64,000 bases of DNA from Kribbella sp. NBC_01245 (GCF_036226525.1 NZ_CP108487.1:4650001-4714000); one strand, 5' to 3'. Shown: positions 51,171-60,507, counted from the first letter of the stretch. Notes: generated from the sequence alone by a model not told the origin. Translations and numbers: made by a program.

Positions 51171-52802
51171 TTACTGGACCACAGGCAGGTATACCTGGGA
51201 TTTGTTGGCTACGAACGTGTCCGACATTTCCTGGAACCCGGCCTCGATGGCTTCGGTGGAGGTCAGGCCGCGCTCCTCGGCGTACTTGCGAATGTCCGCG
51301 GTGATCCGCATCGAGCAGAACTTCGGCCCACACATCGAGCAGAAGTGCGCCGTCTTCGCCGCTTCAACGGGCAAAGTCTCGTCGTGGTAGGACCGAGCCG
51401 TGTCCGGGTCCAGCGAGAGGTTGAACTGGTCCTCCCAGCGAAACTCGAACCGCGCTCGCGACAGCGCGTCGTCCCAGGCCTGCGCGTTCGGATGGCCCTT
51501 GGCCAGGTCGGCGGCGTGGGCGGCGATCTTGTACGTGATCACGCCGGTCTTCACGTCATCGCGATCCGGCAGCCCGAGGTGCTCCTTCGGCGTGACGTAG
51601 CAGAGCATCGCCGTACCGAGCCAGCCGATCTGGGCCGCGCCGATCGCGCTGGTGATGTGGTCGTACGCCGGCGCGATATCCGTTGCCAACGGCCCCAACG
51701 TGTAGAACGGCGCCTCGCCGCAGAGCTCTTCCTCGAGCCGGACGTTCTCGGCGATCTTGTGCATCGGGACATGCCCGGGCCCCTCGATCATCACCTGTAC
51801 GTCGTGCTGCCAGGCGATCTGCGTCAACTCGCCTAGCGTGCGCAATTCGGCGAACTGGGCCGCGTCATTGGCATCCGCGATACAGCCCGGCCGAAGCCCG
51901 TCACCGAGCGAGAACGTCACGTCGTACTCGCGCAGGATCTCGCAGAGCTCGGCGAAATGCGTGTACAGGAAGGATTCCTGGTGATGCGCGAGGCACCACG
52001 CGGCCATGATCGAGCCACCGCGCGAGACGATACCGGTGATGCGCTGGGCGGTCAGCGGCACGTACCGGAGCAGCACGCCCGCGTGCACGGTCATGTAGTC
52101 GACGCCTTGTTCGCACTGCTCGATCACCGTCTCGCGGTAGACCTCCCAGTTCAGCGCGGCCGGATCGCCGTTCACCTTCTCCAGCGCCTGGTAGAGCGGA
52201 ACCGTGCCGATCGGGACCGGCGAGTTGCGCATGATCCACTCGCGCGTCTCGTGGATGTTCTTGCCGGTGGAGAGGTCCATCACCGTGTCGGCGCCCCAGC
52301 GGGTGGCCCAGACCAGCTTCTCCACCTCCTCGGCGATCGACGAGGTGACGGCGGAGTTGCCGATGTTGGCGTTGACCTTCACCAGGAACTTCTTGCCGAT
52401 GATCATCGGCTCGGACTCGGGATGGTTGTGGTTCACCGGGATGATCGCCCGGCCCCGGGCCACCTCTGCCCGGACGAACTCGGGATCGAAGCCTTCCCGG
52501 GCCGCGACGTACCGCATCTCCTCGGTGATGGTGCCGGCCCGGGCGTGCGCGAGCTGGGTGAGCCGTGGCCGGCCCTCGACCCACTCGCGCCGCAAGGGCG
52601 GCAAACCCTTCTGTACGTCGATCTCGGCCGCCACGTCGGTGTACGGCCCCGAGGTGTCGTACACGTCGAAGTGTTCACCGTTGGTCAGGTTGACCCGCCT
52701 CGACGGCACCCGGAGTCCGTCGTACTCGGTGTAGATCTTGCTGGAACCCGAGATCGGCCCGGTGGTGACGGACGGCTGGACAGGCTGCTGAACTGATTTC
52801 AC
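51171..52802 (-). CDS. thiC: Phosphomethylpyrimidine synthase ThiC
   Basis: 543 residues. Radical-SAM enzyme that turns 5-aminoimidazole ribotide into the thiamine pyrimidine in the cytoplasm. The C-terminal cluster motif C-x2-C-x4-C is present (HFCSMCGPKFCSM), as are VKVNANIGNSAVTSS, MTVHAGV and EGPGHVPMHKI. GTG start at 52802 directly behind a TPP riboswitch that should lower its translation when thiamine is abundant. No other thi gene is adjacent. Confidence 0.96.
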   Translation of the reverse strand: MKSVQQPVQPSVTTGPISGSSKIYTEYDGLRVPSRRVNLTNGEHFDVYDTSGPYTDVAAEIDVQKGLPPLRREWVEGRPRLTQLAHARAGTITEEMRYVAAREGFDPEFVRAEVARGRAIIPVNHNHPESEPMIIGKKFLVKVNANIGNSAVTSSIAEEVEKLVWATRWGADTVMDLSTGKNIHETREWIMRNSPVPIGTVPLYQALEKVNGDPAALNWEVYRETVIEQCEQGVDYMTVHAGVLLRYVPLTAQRITGIVSRGGSIMAAWCLAHHQESFLYTHFAELCEILREYDVTFSLGDGLRPGCIADANDAAQFAELRTLGELTQIAWQHDVQVMIEGPGHVPMHKIAENVRLEEELCGEAPFYTLGPLATDIAPAYDHITSAIGAAQIGWLGTAMLCYVTPKEHLGLPDRDDVKTGVITYKIAAHAADLAKGHPNAQAWDDALSRARFEFRWEDQFNLSLDPDTARSYHDETLPVEAAKTAHFCSMCGPKFCSMRITADIRKYAEERGLTSTEAIEAGFQEMSDTFVANKSQVYLPVVQ

Positions 52803-52809
52803 GATTCGT

Positions 52810-52904
52810 GCTCCCTACGCCGGAATTACCCGGACAGGTTCGGCGGTCGGCGGCGCCGGTTTGATCCAGCCGCCCTCTCAGCCCACTACGGTGCGAGCTC
52901 CCGC
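52810..52904 (-). promoter_or_regulatory. TPP riboswitch (THI element) of thiC
   Basis: On the minus strand: GCGGGAGCTC, GGGCTGAGAGGGCGGC, CCGACCGCCGAACCTG and GGGTAATTCCGGCGTAGGGAGC, the conserved TPP aptamer parts in order. AGGGAG, at the 3' end of the aptamer and 8 bases before the GTG, would be the ribosome binding site, so binding of TPP can hide it and stop translation. Confidence 0.95.
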
Positions 52905-53013
52905 GTTATCAACTTGTCGTGGTCGACTGTATCCCGGACGGCCCGGCCATGCCGCGACGCGCGTCACGCGACCGGCAGGTGTGGCGCAGACGCGCGGCAG
53001 GTAGCGTCAGGTC

Positions 53014-53760
53014 ATGCGCGACATCGTGTACCCACCGGTCGTCCTGGCGGCCAAGACGGCGTTCAAACTGATGAACGTGACGTTCCGGCTGACCGGGACC
53101 GAGCACATTCCCCGCTCGGGCGGTGCCGTCGTGGCGGTGAACCACATCAGCTACGCCGATTTCGCTTTCGGCGGGTTCGGCGCCCAGCCGAGCAAGCGGC
53201 TGATCCGGTTCATGGCCAAGGAGGCGATTTTCCGCAACCGCATCGCCGGTCCACTGATGCGCGGAATGCACCACATTCCGGTCGATCGCGGCGCGGGCTC
53301 GGCGTCCTACCGCGAGGCGCTGCGCTTCCTCGGCGAGGGCGAGCTGGTCGGCGTGTTTCCCGAAGCCACGATCAGCCGCTCGTTCGAGCTGAAGGAATTC
53401 AAGTCGGGCGCGGTCCGGATGGCCGCTGCCGCCGGCGTGCCGGTGATCCCGATGGTGCTCTGGGGCACCCACCGGATGATGACCAAGGACCACCCGCGCG
53501 ACTTCTCCCGCGGCAAGACCGTCGCCATCACGGTCGGCGAGCCGATCACGGTCACCCGCAAGGACGACGCGACCGAGGCCACGGCCCAGCTCCGCAAGAC
53601 GATGGCGGGTCTGCTCGACCAGACCATCCGGGCCTACCCGGCCGAGGAGCAGCCGCCGGGCTCTTGGTGGCTGCCCGCGTCGTACGGCGGTAGCGCCCCG
53701 ACGCCGGAGCAGGCGGAGATCCTCGACCAGGAGGAGCTCCGCCGTCGTGCCAAGAAGTGA
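53014..53760 (+). CDS. 1-acyl-glycerol-3-phosphate acyltransferase (PlsC family)
   Basis: 248 residues. NHISYAD (HX4D acyltransferase motif, residues about 43-49), the FPEAT motif (FPEG-like) and GVPVIPMVLWG are in the expected order. It should acylate lysophosphatidic acid in the membrane. The Asp- and Lys-rich C-terminal tail has no known role. The ATG lies 6 bases after TAGCGT, so the mRNA may be leaderless. Confidence 0.9.
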   Translation: MRDIVYPPVVLAAKTAFKLMNVTFRLTGTEHIPRSGGAVVAVNHISYADFAFGGFGAQPSKRLIRFMAKEAIFRNRIAGPLMRGMHHIPVDRGAGSASYREALRFLGEGELVGVFPEATISRSFELKEFKSGAVRMAAAAGVPVIPMVLWGTHRMMTKDHPRDFSRGKTVAITVGEPITVTRKDDATEATAQLRKTMAGLLDQTIRAYPAEEQPPGSWWLPASYGGSAPTPEQAEILDQEELRRRAKK

Positions 53761-53769
53761 CTACTCCTT

Positions 53770-54768
53770 CTACTCCAGGAACAAGTGCGCGATGAAGTAG
53801 GTGAGCGCGGCAACCGCACCGGCGGCCGGGATGGTCAGGACCCAGGCGGTGACGATGCCCCGGGCAACGCCCCAGCGCACGGCCGAGAGGCGCTTGGTGG
53901 CGCCCGCGCCCATGATCGACGTGGTGATGGTGTGCGTGGTGGAGACCGGCGCGTGCAACGCGATCGCCATCACGTACAGCACGGTGGCCGCGGTGGCCTC
54001 CGAGGCGAATCCGCGCGGCGGGTCGAGGTGGATGATGCGACGGCCGAGCGTGCGCATGATCCGCCAGCCGCCCGAGTAGGTGCCCAGCGAGATCGCGGTC
54101 GCGGCCGAGAGCACGACCCACAGCGGGATCGGGTCCTCGGATCTCACATGGCCGGCGGTCAGCAAGGCCAGGAAGATGACGCCCATGGTCTTCTGCGCGT
54201 CCTGCAGACCGTGCCCGAAGGCCATCGCGGCCGCCGAGACGCCCTGCGCGATCCGGAACCCGCGGGTGACCCGGCCCGGGTTCTTACGCCGGAAGAACCA
54301 CAGGATCCCGGTCATCAGCAGGAAGGCGCCGACAAAACCGACCAGCGGCGACACCACCATCGGGATGACGACCTTGTCCAGGATGCCCTTCCACAGCACG
54401 GTGCTGGAGGAGGCGATACCCGCGCCGGTCAGACCGCCGATCAGCGCGTGGGACGACGAGGACGGCAGGCCGTAGTACCAGGTGATCAGGTTCCAGACGA
54501 TGGCACCGATCAGCGCCGACAACACGATCACCAGGCCGTGCGTGCCGGAGGGGGCGGTGATGATGCCCTTGCCGACCGTGGCGGCGACCCCGGTACCGAC
54601 GATGCCGCCGGCGAAGTTCGCCACGGCGGCCATGATCAGCGCGACCCGCGGTGTCAGCGCGCGGGTCGACACCGAGGTGGCGATCGCGTTGGCCGCGTCG
54701 TGGAAGCCGTTCGTGTAGTCGAACGCCAGGGCGATCGCGATGACCGCCACGACGAGTGCGAGCTCCAC
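53770..54768 (-). CDS. Inorganic phosphate transporter, Pit family
   Basis: 332 residues and about ten helices with the inverted-repeat signatures DYTNGFHDAANAIAT and STTHTITTSIMGAGATKR of PiT/PHO-4 transporters. It should carry metal-phosphate with protons or sodium at low affinity. GTG start, 3 bases after the DUF47 stop, so the two form an operon. It complements the high-affinity Pst system in the same window. Confidence 0.94.
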   Translation of the reverse strand: MELALVVAVIAIALAFDYTNGFHDAANAIATSVSTRALTPRVALIMAAVANFAGGIVGTGVAATVGKGIITAPSGTHGLVIVLSALIGAIVWNLITWYYGLPSSSSHALIGGLTGAGIASSSTVLWKGILDKVVIPMVVSPLVGFVGAFLLMTGILWFFRRKNPGRVTRGFRIAQGVSAAAMAFGHGLQDAQKTMGVIFLALLTAGHVRSEDPIPLWVVLSAATAISLGTYSGGWRIMRTLGRRIIHLDPPRGFASEATAATVLYVMAIALHAPVSTTHTITTSIMGAGATKRLSAVRWGVARGIVTAWVLTIPAAGAVAALTYFIAHLFLE

Positions 54769-54771
54769 CCG

Positions 54772-55404
54772 TCAGCTCTCCTTGACGGCGATCTGCTCGA
54801 CCGTGTTCGCGACGTGCTCGAACGCGTCGATAGCCGCCTCGAACAGGTCGACCACGGATTTGACCTTCATCACGGTCAGCGCGTCGAACTCGCCACTGAA
54901 CAGCTTCGCGATGATCCGGCGGTGCACCGCGTCACCGGTGTTCTCCAGCCGGTTGATCTCGATCCAGTACTCCGCGAGGTCCTTCATCGTGCGCAGCCGC
55001 GGCATCGTCTCCGCGGTCAGCGACGCGGCCCGCTGCAGCACCTCGATCTGCTCGGCGACCTCGGCCGGCAGACTCTCGAGACCGAAGAGGTGGATCGAGT
55101 CGACCGCCTCTTCCATGTAGTCCATGACATCGTCGAGGTCCGAGGCGAGGCGGTAGATGTCCTCGCGGTCGAACGGGGTGACGAAGGTCGAGTTCACCCG
55201 CTTGATGATCGCGTGGGTGGTCTCATCCGCCGCATGTTCGGCGGCCTTCATCTGTTTGGCGATCTCGCCGCTGGCGTCAAGGCCGGAGCCTGCGCTGGTG
55301 TTCAGCAACTCGGCGAGGATCCGGGAGCCATCAACGAGATGGTTCGCGGATTCGGCGAAGAGATCGTAGAACGTCGGGTCGTTCGGACGCAGACGTAACG
55401 GCAC
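54772..55404 (-). CDS. DUF47/PhoU-like protein of the Pit operon
   Basis: 210 residues from GTG 55404, which gives the family N-terminus (PLRLRPNDPTFYDLFAE) and has GGAG 7 bases before it; a TTG at 55431 is an alternative. The all-helical PhoU-like fold is shown by AAEHAADETTH, VTPFDREDIYRL and DDVMDYMEEAVD, where the acidic groups bind metal. DUF47 proteins regulate PiT transporters encoded beside them. Confidence 0.92.
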   Translation of the reverse strand: MPLRLRPNDPTFYDLFAESANHLVDGSRILAELLNTSAGSGLDASGEIAKQMKAAEHAADETTHAIIKRVNSTFVTPFDREDIYRLASDLDDVMDYMEEAVDSIHLFGLESLPAEVAEQIEVLQRAASLTAETMPRLRTMKDLAEYWIEINRLENTGDAVHRRIIAKLFSGEFDALTVMKVKSVVDLFEAAIDAFEHVANTVEQIAVKES

Positions 55405-55415
55405 TTCAAACTCCG

Positions 55416-55440
55416 GGTGAACGAGGGACAAGCCGTGAAC
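55416..55440 (-). promoter_or_regulatory. PHO-box-like repeats upstream of the DUF47-Pit operon
   Basis: GTTCACG and GTTCACC occur on the minus strand (55434-55440 and 55416-55422), 18 bases apart, just before the DUF47 start. They resemble streptomycete PhoP direct repeats. Confidence 0.5.
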
Positions 55441-55542
55441 ATGCTAGGGGCAACGGACCGCTGACGATGCATCTGCCCGGACAAATTACCCCGAGCTGAT
55501 GAATTCCCCGCCTGAGACCGGTCCAAGCGTGACAACGTCGTC

Positions 55543-55848
55543 TCAGCGTGTTACTACCGCGTAGAGGTCGAAAAGGCCCACGGTGAGCACAATTCCGGCC
55601 GCCAGGCGGAGCACGCGTTCCGAACCGAGGTTCGGAATCTGCCTCCCGTGGCTCAGGCTCCGGTAGACCGCGCTGACCGCCGCCCAGCAGCACAGGGCGA
55701 GGATCGCCACCACGATTCCGAGCCCCAGGCGCACCGACGACGTGCCGATGCCGGAGGCAATCAGCAGTACGGCGTTCGCCACGAGGCCGAGGGCTGTTCG
55801 CCGCCAGGCGAGCAGCGTCCGCTCGGGCTGCAGGCCCGGGTCTCTCAT
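55543..55848 (-). CDS. DUF202 membrane protein (101 aa)
   Basis: Three helices with the DUF202 start PERTLLAWRRTALGL. It partners the larger DUF202 protein encoded directly upstream, which its ATG overlaps by 4 bases; such pairs are common. Function unknown. Confidence 0.88.
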   Translation of the reverse strand: MRDPGLQPERTLLAWRRTALGLVANAVLLIASGIGTSSVRLGLGIVVAILALCCWAAVSAVYRSLSHGRQIPNLGSERVLRLAAGIVLTVGLFDLYAVVTR

Positions 55849-56195
55849 CTGAGGATGCTGAAGATCAGGCCGGCCAGACCGACCAGCCCGATCGTCACCG
55901 CGAACATCAGCGGCAACCGGCTGGCCGGGAGCGGCGCCCCGGACCGCATGGCGACCGTGTTCTTCCGCCAGCGCTGCCAGGCGCCGAGCGTGGCGACCAT
56001 GCCGGTCAGGACCAGCACCACGCCGATCACCTTGGCCAGCGTCCGCTCGCCGTCCACGTCGAGGAACTGGACCGCCGACAGGCCGCCCGCGTAACAGGCC
56101 AGCGCCGTCCGCAGGTAGGCCAGATACGTCCGCTCGTTGGCCAGCGTGAAGCGGTAGTCGGGCTCGTTCAGGTCATCCACAGTCGACCAACTCAC
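55845..56195 (-). CDS. YidH-family DUF202 membrane protein (116 aa)
   Basis: Three helices and the DUF202 motif FTLANERTYLAYLRTALA. GTG start at 56195; GTG 56180 would shorten it by five residues. It overlaps the end of the GH3 gene by 23 bases (8 from the shorter start) and the next DUF202 gene by 4, so the three genes are probably co-transcribed with the MarR gene at the head. Confidence 0.88.
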   Translation of the reverse strand: MSWSTVDDLNEPDYRFTLANERTYLAYLRTALACYAGGLSAVQFLDVDGERTLAKVIGVVLVLTGMVATLGAWQRWRKNTVAMRSGAPLPASRLPLMFAVTIGLVGLAGLIFSILR

Positions 56196-57456
56196 GGCGT
56201 TCCTTCAGCGCGAGGACCCGCTGAACGCTCTCGGTCAGCCGCTTGGCGAACGCCGGATCGTCCCCCGCCTTCGCGACCAACGCGTCCACCATCGGCCGGA
56301 CCAAACCCGCGTCGGCCGTGATCACGATGTCGCCGCCCGCCGCGACGAACCGGGTGGCGCGCTGCCCGACAGGCACCGCTTTCACCTCGGCGGCAACGCC
56401 CAGATCGTCCGAGATCACCACTCCGCCGTACCCGAGATCGCCGCGTAGCAGCTCGCGGATCACGATCGGCGAGAACACCGCCCGCTGGTCGGGATCGATC
56501 CGCTCGTACGTCGCGGTCGCGATCATCACCATGTCCGTCCCGGCCGCGATCCCCGCCGCGAATGGCGCCAGCAGCGGATCGTCTCGCCTGGTCACCCGGT
56601 CGACCACGCCAGCCGAGAAGTCCGTGTTGCCCCGCACCCGGCCAAGACCTGGGAAGTGCTTGACCGACGTCATCACGCCAGCTTGGTTCATTCCACGGAC
56701 GAATGCCGCAACGGGTCCACTGGTGGCGTTCGCCGTACTGCCGAAGTTGCGGTCGAGGGCGCCGATCGGCTCGTTCCGGTCACCGATCGAGTCCGGTACG
56801 ACGTCCGCGACGGGTGCCAGGTCGACGTTCACCCCGACGCCGGCCAGCTCCCGGCCCCAGGCGGCGGCCTTCGCGGTCAACCGCTCGCTGGTCCAGCCGC
56901 CTTGCTCTCGCGCCGAGGGGATGCGCTCGAAGCCGCTGCCCTTGAGCCGTTGCACCTTGCCGCCCTCCTGGTCGGCCGCCACCAAAGGCTGCACGCCGTA
57001 CGCCTGGCCGACCGCGGTTGTGGCGGTGTCGACGACGCGTCTGACCTCGCGGACGCTGCCGCCCGCGCCCATCAGGAGTACGCCGCCGGGCTGCTGGGCA
57101 CGGAGGACTGCCTTCTCGGACGAGCGGACGCCGGTGGCGCGGACTCCGGACATGACCAGCTGGGCCGCTTGGTCGCGTAGAGGCATGGCCGCGATGACCT
57201 TGCTCACGCAGGCGGACGGGCTGCCCGGCGCGCTCGTCGTACTGCTTGCTGTCGGGCTCGTCGGGCCTGTCGGGCTTGTCGGACTGCTTGCGCCTGTCGG
57301 GCTGCTTGGGCTGGTGCTGGCGCTTGGTTGGCTCGGGCTTGCGGTGGTGCCCGGGGATGAGCTGGCGCCGGGGTCATCCGCGCATCCGGTGGCGACCAGG
57401 GCAAGCAGGAGAACCGGTACGACCGGCCGACGGCGCCACGCGGAGAAATTCACCAC
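56173..57456 (-). CDS. Lipoprotein glycoside hydrolase family 3 (NagZ-like)
   Basis: 427 residues. The lipobox VATGC gives Cys25. A linker of Ser, Pro, Thr and Gly (about 26-85) leads to a one-domain GH3 fold: ADQEGGKVQRL, KHFPGLGRVRGNTDF and the nucleophile segment VVISDDLGVAAE, with the catalytic His in KHFPG as in NagZ. It should release N-acetylglucosamine from cell-wall muropeptides outside the cell. GTG start overlaps the MarR stop by one base. Confidence 0.9.
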   Translation of the reverse strand: MVNFSAWRRRPVVPVLLLALVATGCADDPGASSSPGTTASPSQPSASTSPSSPTGASSPTSPTGPTSPTASSTTSAPGSPSACVSKVIAAMPLRDQAAQLVMSGVRATGVRSSEKAVLRAQQPGGVLLMGAGGSVREVRRVVDTATTAVGQAYGVQPLVAADQEGGKVQRLKGSGFERIPSAREQGGWTSERLTAKAAAWGRELAGVGVNVDLAPVADVVPDSIGDRNEPIGALDRNFGSTANATSGPVAAFVRGMNQAGVMTSVKHFPGLGRVRGNTDFSAGVVDRVTRRDDPLLAPFAAGIAAGTDMVMIATATYERIDPDQRAVFSPIVIRELLRGDLGYGGVVISDDLGVAAEVKAVPVGQRATRFVAAGGDIVITADAGLVRPMVDALVAKAGDDPAFAKRLTESVQRVLALKERRELVDCG

Positions 57457-57935
57457 TACTGCCAGCGGGCCATGTCGTAGGTGCCACCGGCCTCGCCGGC
57501 CAGAGTGGCGCAGACATCGTGCAACTGGGTGACCTGCTCCGGCGACAGTACGTCGAAGATCAACTGGCGGACGGTCTCGACGTGGCCCGGCGCAGCCTCA
57601 CGCAACACCTCGCGGCCCTTGTCGGTCAGCACCGCCTCCTGGCCGCGGCGATCGCTCTCGACGTCCTGACGGCAGACCCAGCCGTTCTTCTCCAGCCTGT
57701 CGACCGCATGGGACAACCGGCTGCGTGAACCGAGTGTGGACACCGCCAGCTCGCTCATCCGCAACCGGCCGTCCGGCGCCTCCGAAAGGCGCACGAGGAT
57801 CTCGAAGTAGGTATGCGGCATACCGGAGTCGCGCTGGAGCTGCTGCTCGATCTTGCTGTTGATCACCCGCTGCGCCGCGATGAAGGCACGCCAGGCCCGT
57901 TGCTCGTTCTCATCCAGCCACCGCGGTTCCGCCAT
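57456..57935 (-). CDS. MarR-family transcriptional regulator
   Basis: 159 residues with a winged helix: LRMSELAVSTLGSRSRLSHAVDRLEKNGWV and the wing RRGQEAVLTDKGREVL. Members bind palindromes as dimers and release them when a small ligand binds. It heads the MarR-GH3-DUF202-DUF202 group and may regulate it. No clear palindrome was found in its upstream region. ATG 57935. Confidence 0.92.
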   Translation of the reverse strand: MAEPRWLDENEQRAWRAFIAAQRVINSKIEQQLQRDSGMPHTYFEILVRLSEAPDGRLRMSELAVSTLGSRSRLSHAVDRLEKNGWVCRQDVESDRRGQEAVLTDKGREVLREAAPGHVETVRQLIFDVLSPEQVTQLHDVCATLAGEAGGTYDMARWQ

Positions 57936-57987
57936 CCTCGAAGCCTAACGACTTCTCGACAGGTTGTTGATTCCCGGCCCGTCGGGT

Positions 57988-58656
57988 CTACCCCTTGGCC
58001 CGTCTGGCGAGGGTGAGGCCGACCAGACGCGAGACGACCATGGCGACATATCCCAAGCCTGCAAGCTGTTCCAGCATCACCACGGACCGGCCGTACGGTG
58101 TGACCGGCACAACATCGCTCAGCCCCGTACTGGACAACGTGGTGAAGCTGAGGAACAACAACTCCATCCAGGTCCGGTCGGCCGTCGGGTTGACCGCCGC
58201 GATGAAGCTGCCGGGATCAAGCGCCTGCACGAAGACATAGAGGTACGCCCAGCCCCAGGCGAGCAGGGTGAAAGTAGCGCCAGTGGCGAACAGCTCGTCC
58301 GTACTGACTTCGTGGTCCGACAGCATGTACCGCAAGAGGCTGTACGCCGCGTAGAAGTAGAAGATCGCGTGCAGCATCGCCGACCAGGGCACGAGTGCGG
58401 TGTTCGGCTGGGCGGCGTCGATCAGCGACAGCACCACCGCCGGCAGACCGAGGCAGACGCTGACCCAGGTCAGACCAGGCGACTTCCGCACCGAGAACAC
58501 CGCGAGCGCCAGCACGATGATGCCGAGAATCTCGAAAGCCACCCGCCCGGCACCACTGCCGCTGCTCTCCATCGCGGGATAGACCAGCACGCCGAGCAAC
58601 TGCACCACCAGCAGTACCGCCGACGGATGCCTGCGAGCCCGCGCGATCAACTCCAT
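57988..58656 (-). CDS. Ion-channel-like membrane protein with an altered selectivity filter
   Basis: 222 residues. Four to five helices precede a two-helix pore unit: LLFLSFTTLSSTGLSDVVPVTPYGRS. Where K+ channels have TVGYGD, it has STGLSD, so ion selectivity is uncertain. The following helix (VMLEQLAGLGYVAMVVSRLVGL) matches the second pore helix. A TAGGGT box lies 8 bases before the ATG. Confidence 0.8.
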   Translation of the reverse strand: MELIARARRHPSAVLLVVQLLGVLVYPAMESSGSGAGRVAFEILGIIVLALAVFSVRKSPGLTWVSVCLGLPAVVLSLIDAAQPNTALVPWSAMLHAIFYFYAAYSLLRYMLSDHEVSTDELFATGATFTLLAWGWAYLYVFVQALDPGSFIAAVNPTADRTWMELLFLSFTTLSSTGLSDVVPVTPYGRSVVMLEQLAGLGYVAMVVSRLVGLTLARRAKG

Positions 58657-58675
58657 GGCAGCGGACCCTACAGAC

Positions 58676-59188
58676 CTAGCGGCCCTCCTGGGCGCGGGAG
58701 GCGATGATGGCGGCGCGGCGGGCGAGTCGGTGCTCACGCCGGATCTCGGCCTCGCGATTACGTCTGCGATCGGTCTCGGTCTCGGGCAGTACCGGCGGCA
58801 CCGGCCGCGGCTTGCCCTCGGAGTCGACCGCGACGAACACGAGATAGGCCGTCGCGACATGCACCTGCGGCGTCACCGAATCCCACCGGTCGGCCGTGAT
58901 CCGGACGCCGATCTCCATCGAGCTCGAGCCGGTCCAGTTCACCTGGGCGCTGAAATGCACCACGTCGCCAACCCGGACCGGCACCAGGAATGTCATCTCG
59001 TCCATTGACACCGTCACCGCGGGACCTTCCGAATGCCGCGCGGCGACGACCCCCGCGACCGAGTCGACCAACGTCATGATCACGCCGCCGTGCACGGTCC
59101 CGACCAGGTTGGTCTCGTTCTGGGCGGTGATGTGCGACAACGACAACCGAGCCGCCGACGTAGGCCGCGCAGCCAGGACCTCACCCAT
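58676..59188 (-). CDS. Acyl-CoA thioesterase (hotdog fold, YciA/BACH-like)
   Basis: 170 residues. NLVGTVHGGVIMTLVDSVAGVVAARH is the hotdog helix with the catalytic Asp, and MTFLVPVRVGDVVHFSAQVNWTG follows. It should hydrolyse fatty acyl-CoA. GGAGG lies 6 bases before ATG 59188; upstream TTGs are unlikely starts. The C-terminal tail is Arg-rich. It precedes the channel-like gene with a 19-base gap in the same direction. Confidence 0.9.
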   Translation of the reverse strand: MGEVLAARPTSAARLSLSHITAQNETNLVGTVHGGVIMTLVDSVAGVVAARHSEGPAVTVSMDEMTFLVPVRVGDVVHFSAQVNWTGSSSMEIGVRITADRWDSVTPQVHVATAYLVFVAVDSEGKPRPVPPVLPETETDRRRNREAEIRREHRLARRAAIIASRAQEGR

Positions 59189-59326
59189 CAACAACCTCCA
59201 AGACTCGTGCTGACACCGCCTCGCACCCTACGGCCCTGCCCTGGAGCCGGTTGTCCACAGGGGTTGAAGTCGTCCGGAAACGCGGGCCCTTCGCTCGTAC
59301 CTTCCCTGGCAAGAAGGAGGTGGACC

Positions 59327-60208
59327 ATGTTCCTCAAGGGACCTACGCTCGATCCGGTGCTCGCTCCGCTGTCCATGGCGGAGGCGGAGCGGCTGGTGCG
59401 ACTTGCCGAGGCGGCGGCGACCGCGCGTGGGCTTCGCGTGCGGTACGACGGTGCCGGCGCGCTGCTCACGTCGGACGGCGCCGTGGCGGGGCTGACCAAC
59501 CTGGCCCGGGCGGTGTGCGGCCAGCCGGCACCACACTGGCGGGAGATCGTCGACGAGCACTTCGACCGAATAGTCCGCTGGGTCATGCATCCCCCGTCAC
59601 CACCGGCCGATCCAGAGCACGAGGTGTACCTGCGTCTCGTCACCGCGCAGAACATTCCGCCCGACTGGTGCGCCCAGTTGCCGGAGTTCCTGCCCGGCGT
59701 GCACACCGTGGCCGCGACCCGTGCCGACGGTGCCATCGCGCTCCACCTCGAACCGGAACACCTCGGCCTCACCCAAGCCGAGGCCACAATCGCCGGCCTG
59801 GCCAATCTCCGCGGCCTGACCGACGAGGTGGACTACGTGATGTTCGACGGCGCCGTCGTCGCACAGCTCAGCGGTTCACCTTTCGCCGCCTCGCGAGCGC
59901 TCGTCCTCGACACCGTGCTGCGCGAGTCCCTGCAAGCCGAGAACCCGTCGTACGGCGTGCTCGCCTCCATCCCCGCCCGCGATCGCCTACTCCTGCACGT
60001 CATCCGCGACGAATCCCTGGTCGCAGCGCTGTCCCTGATGACCTGCCTCACCACCAAGGCCTTCGCGTGCGACCCCGGCCCGATCAGCCCGCACATCTAC
60101 CACGTCCACTCCGGCGATTGGGAGCGCCTGACCGACACCGACGGCCACACCCTCCGCCCCGACCTAAGCCCCCACGTCCTCAACACCATCCAACCTCTCC
60201 TGGAATAG
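59327..60208 (+). CDS. Hypothetical protein (293 aa)
   Basis: Soluble protein with a strong AAGGAGG ribosome binding site 8 bases before the ATG. Repeats of hydrophobic strand and helix (LVTAQNIPPDWCAQL, DGAIALHLEPEHLGLTQAEA, LLLHVIRDESLVAALS) make a full alpha/beta fold, slightly like DUF1444/YtpQ proteins; that link is an impression. No signal peptide or catalytic motif recognised. Confidence 0.8.
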   Translation: MFLKGPTLDPVLAPLSMAEAERLVRLAEAAATARGLRVRYDGAGALLTSDGAVAGLTNLARAVCGQPAPHWREIVDEHFDRIVRWVMHPPSPPADPEHEVYLRLVTAQNIPPDWCAQLPEFLPGVHTVAATRADGAIALHLEPEHLGLTQAEATIAGLANLRGLTDEVDYVMFDGAVVAQLSGSPFAASRALVLDTVLRESLQAENPSYGVLASIPARDRLLLHVIRDESLVAALSLMTCLTTKAFACDPGPISPHIYHVHSGDWERLTDTDGHTLRPDLSPHVLNTIQPLLE

Positions 60209-60263
60209 CCCGCAGTGATCCCCACAAGCCGGGAGTGGCCCTTTGGCGGAAGCGCCCCTCCCA

Positions 60264-60300
60264 CCGGGTGGCCGGCCTCCCCCCAACGCCGGCCACCCGG
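60264..60300 (+). terminator. Terminator hairpin of the 293-aa protein gene
   Basis: 13-bp perfect GC-rich stem with an 11-base loop, 55 bases after the stop. Confidence 0.65.
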
Positions 60301-60507
60301 CTTTACGCCCGCCCTTCGGTGACCACTGCGCCTGCCCGTCCGCGAGTTGCCATTGTGCTGCCAGCTCAAAGGGGCTGGTACCGACATTTGGTGGCGCCCG
60401 TCGGGACCTCCGACGGCAATCGGCCCATGCCAGACAGGCACACCTATCCTCTCCCAAAGTCTGGCGATTTCCCTTGTGGATAAGGAGAATCGCAGTTCTT
60501 GACGCTG

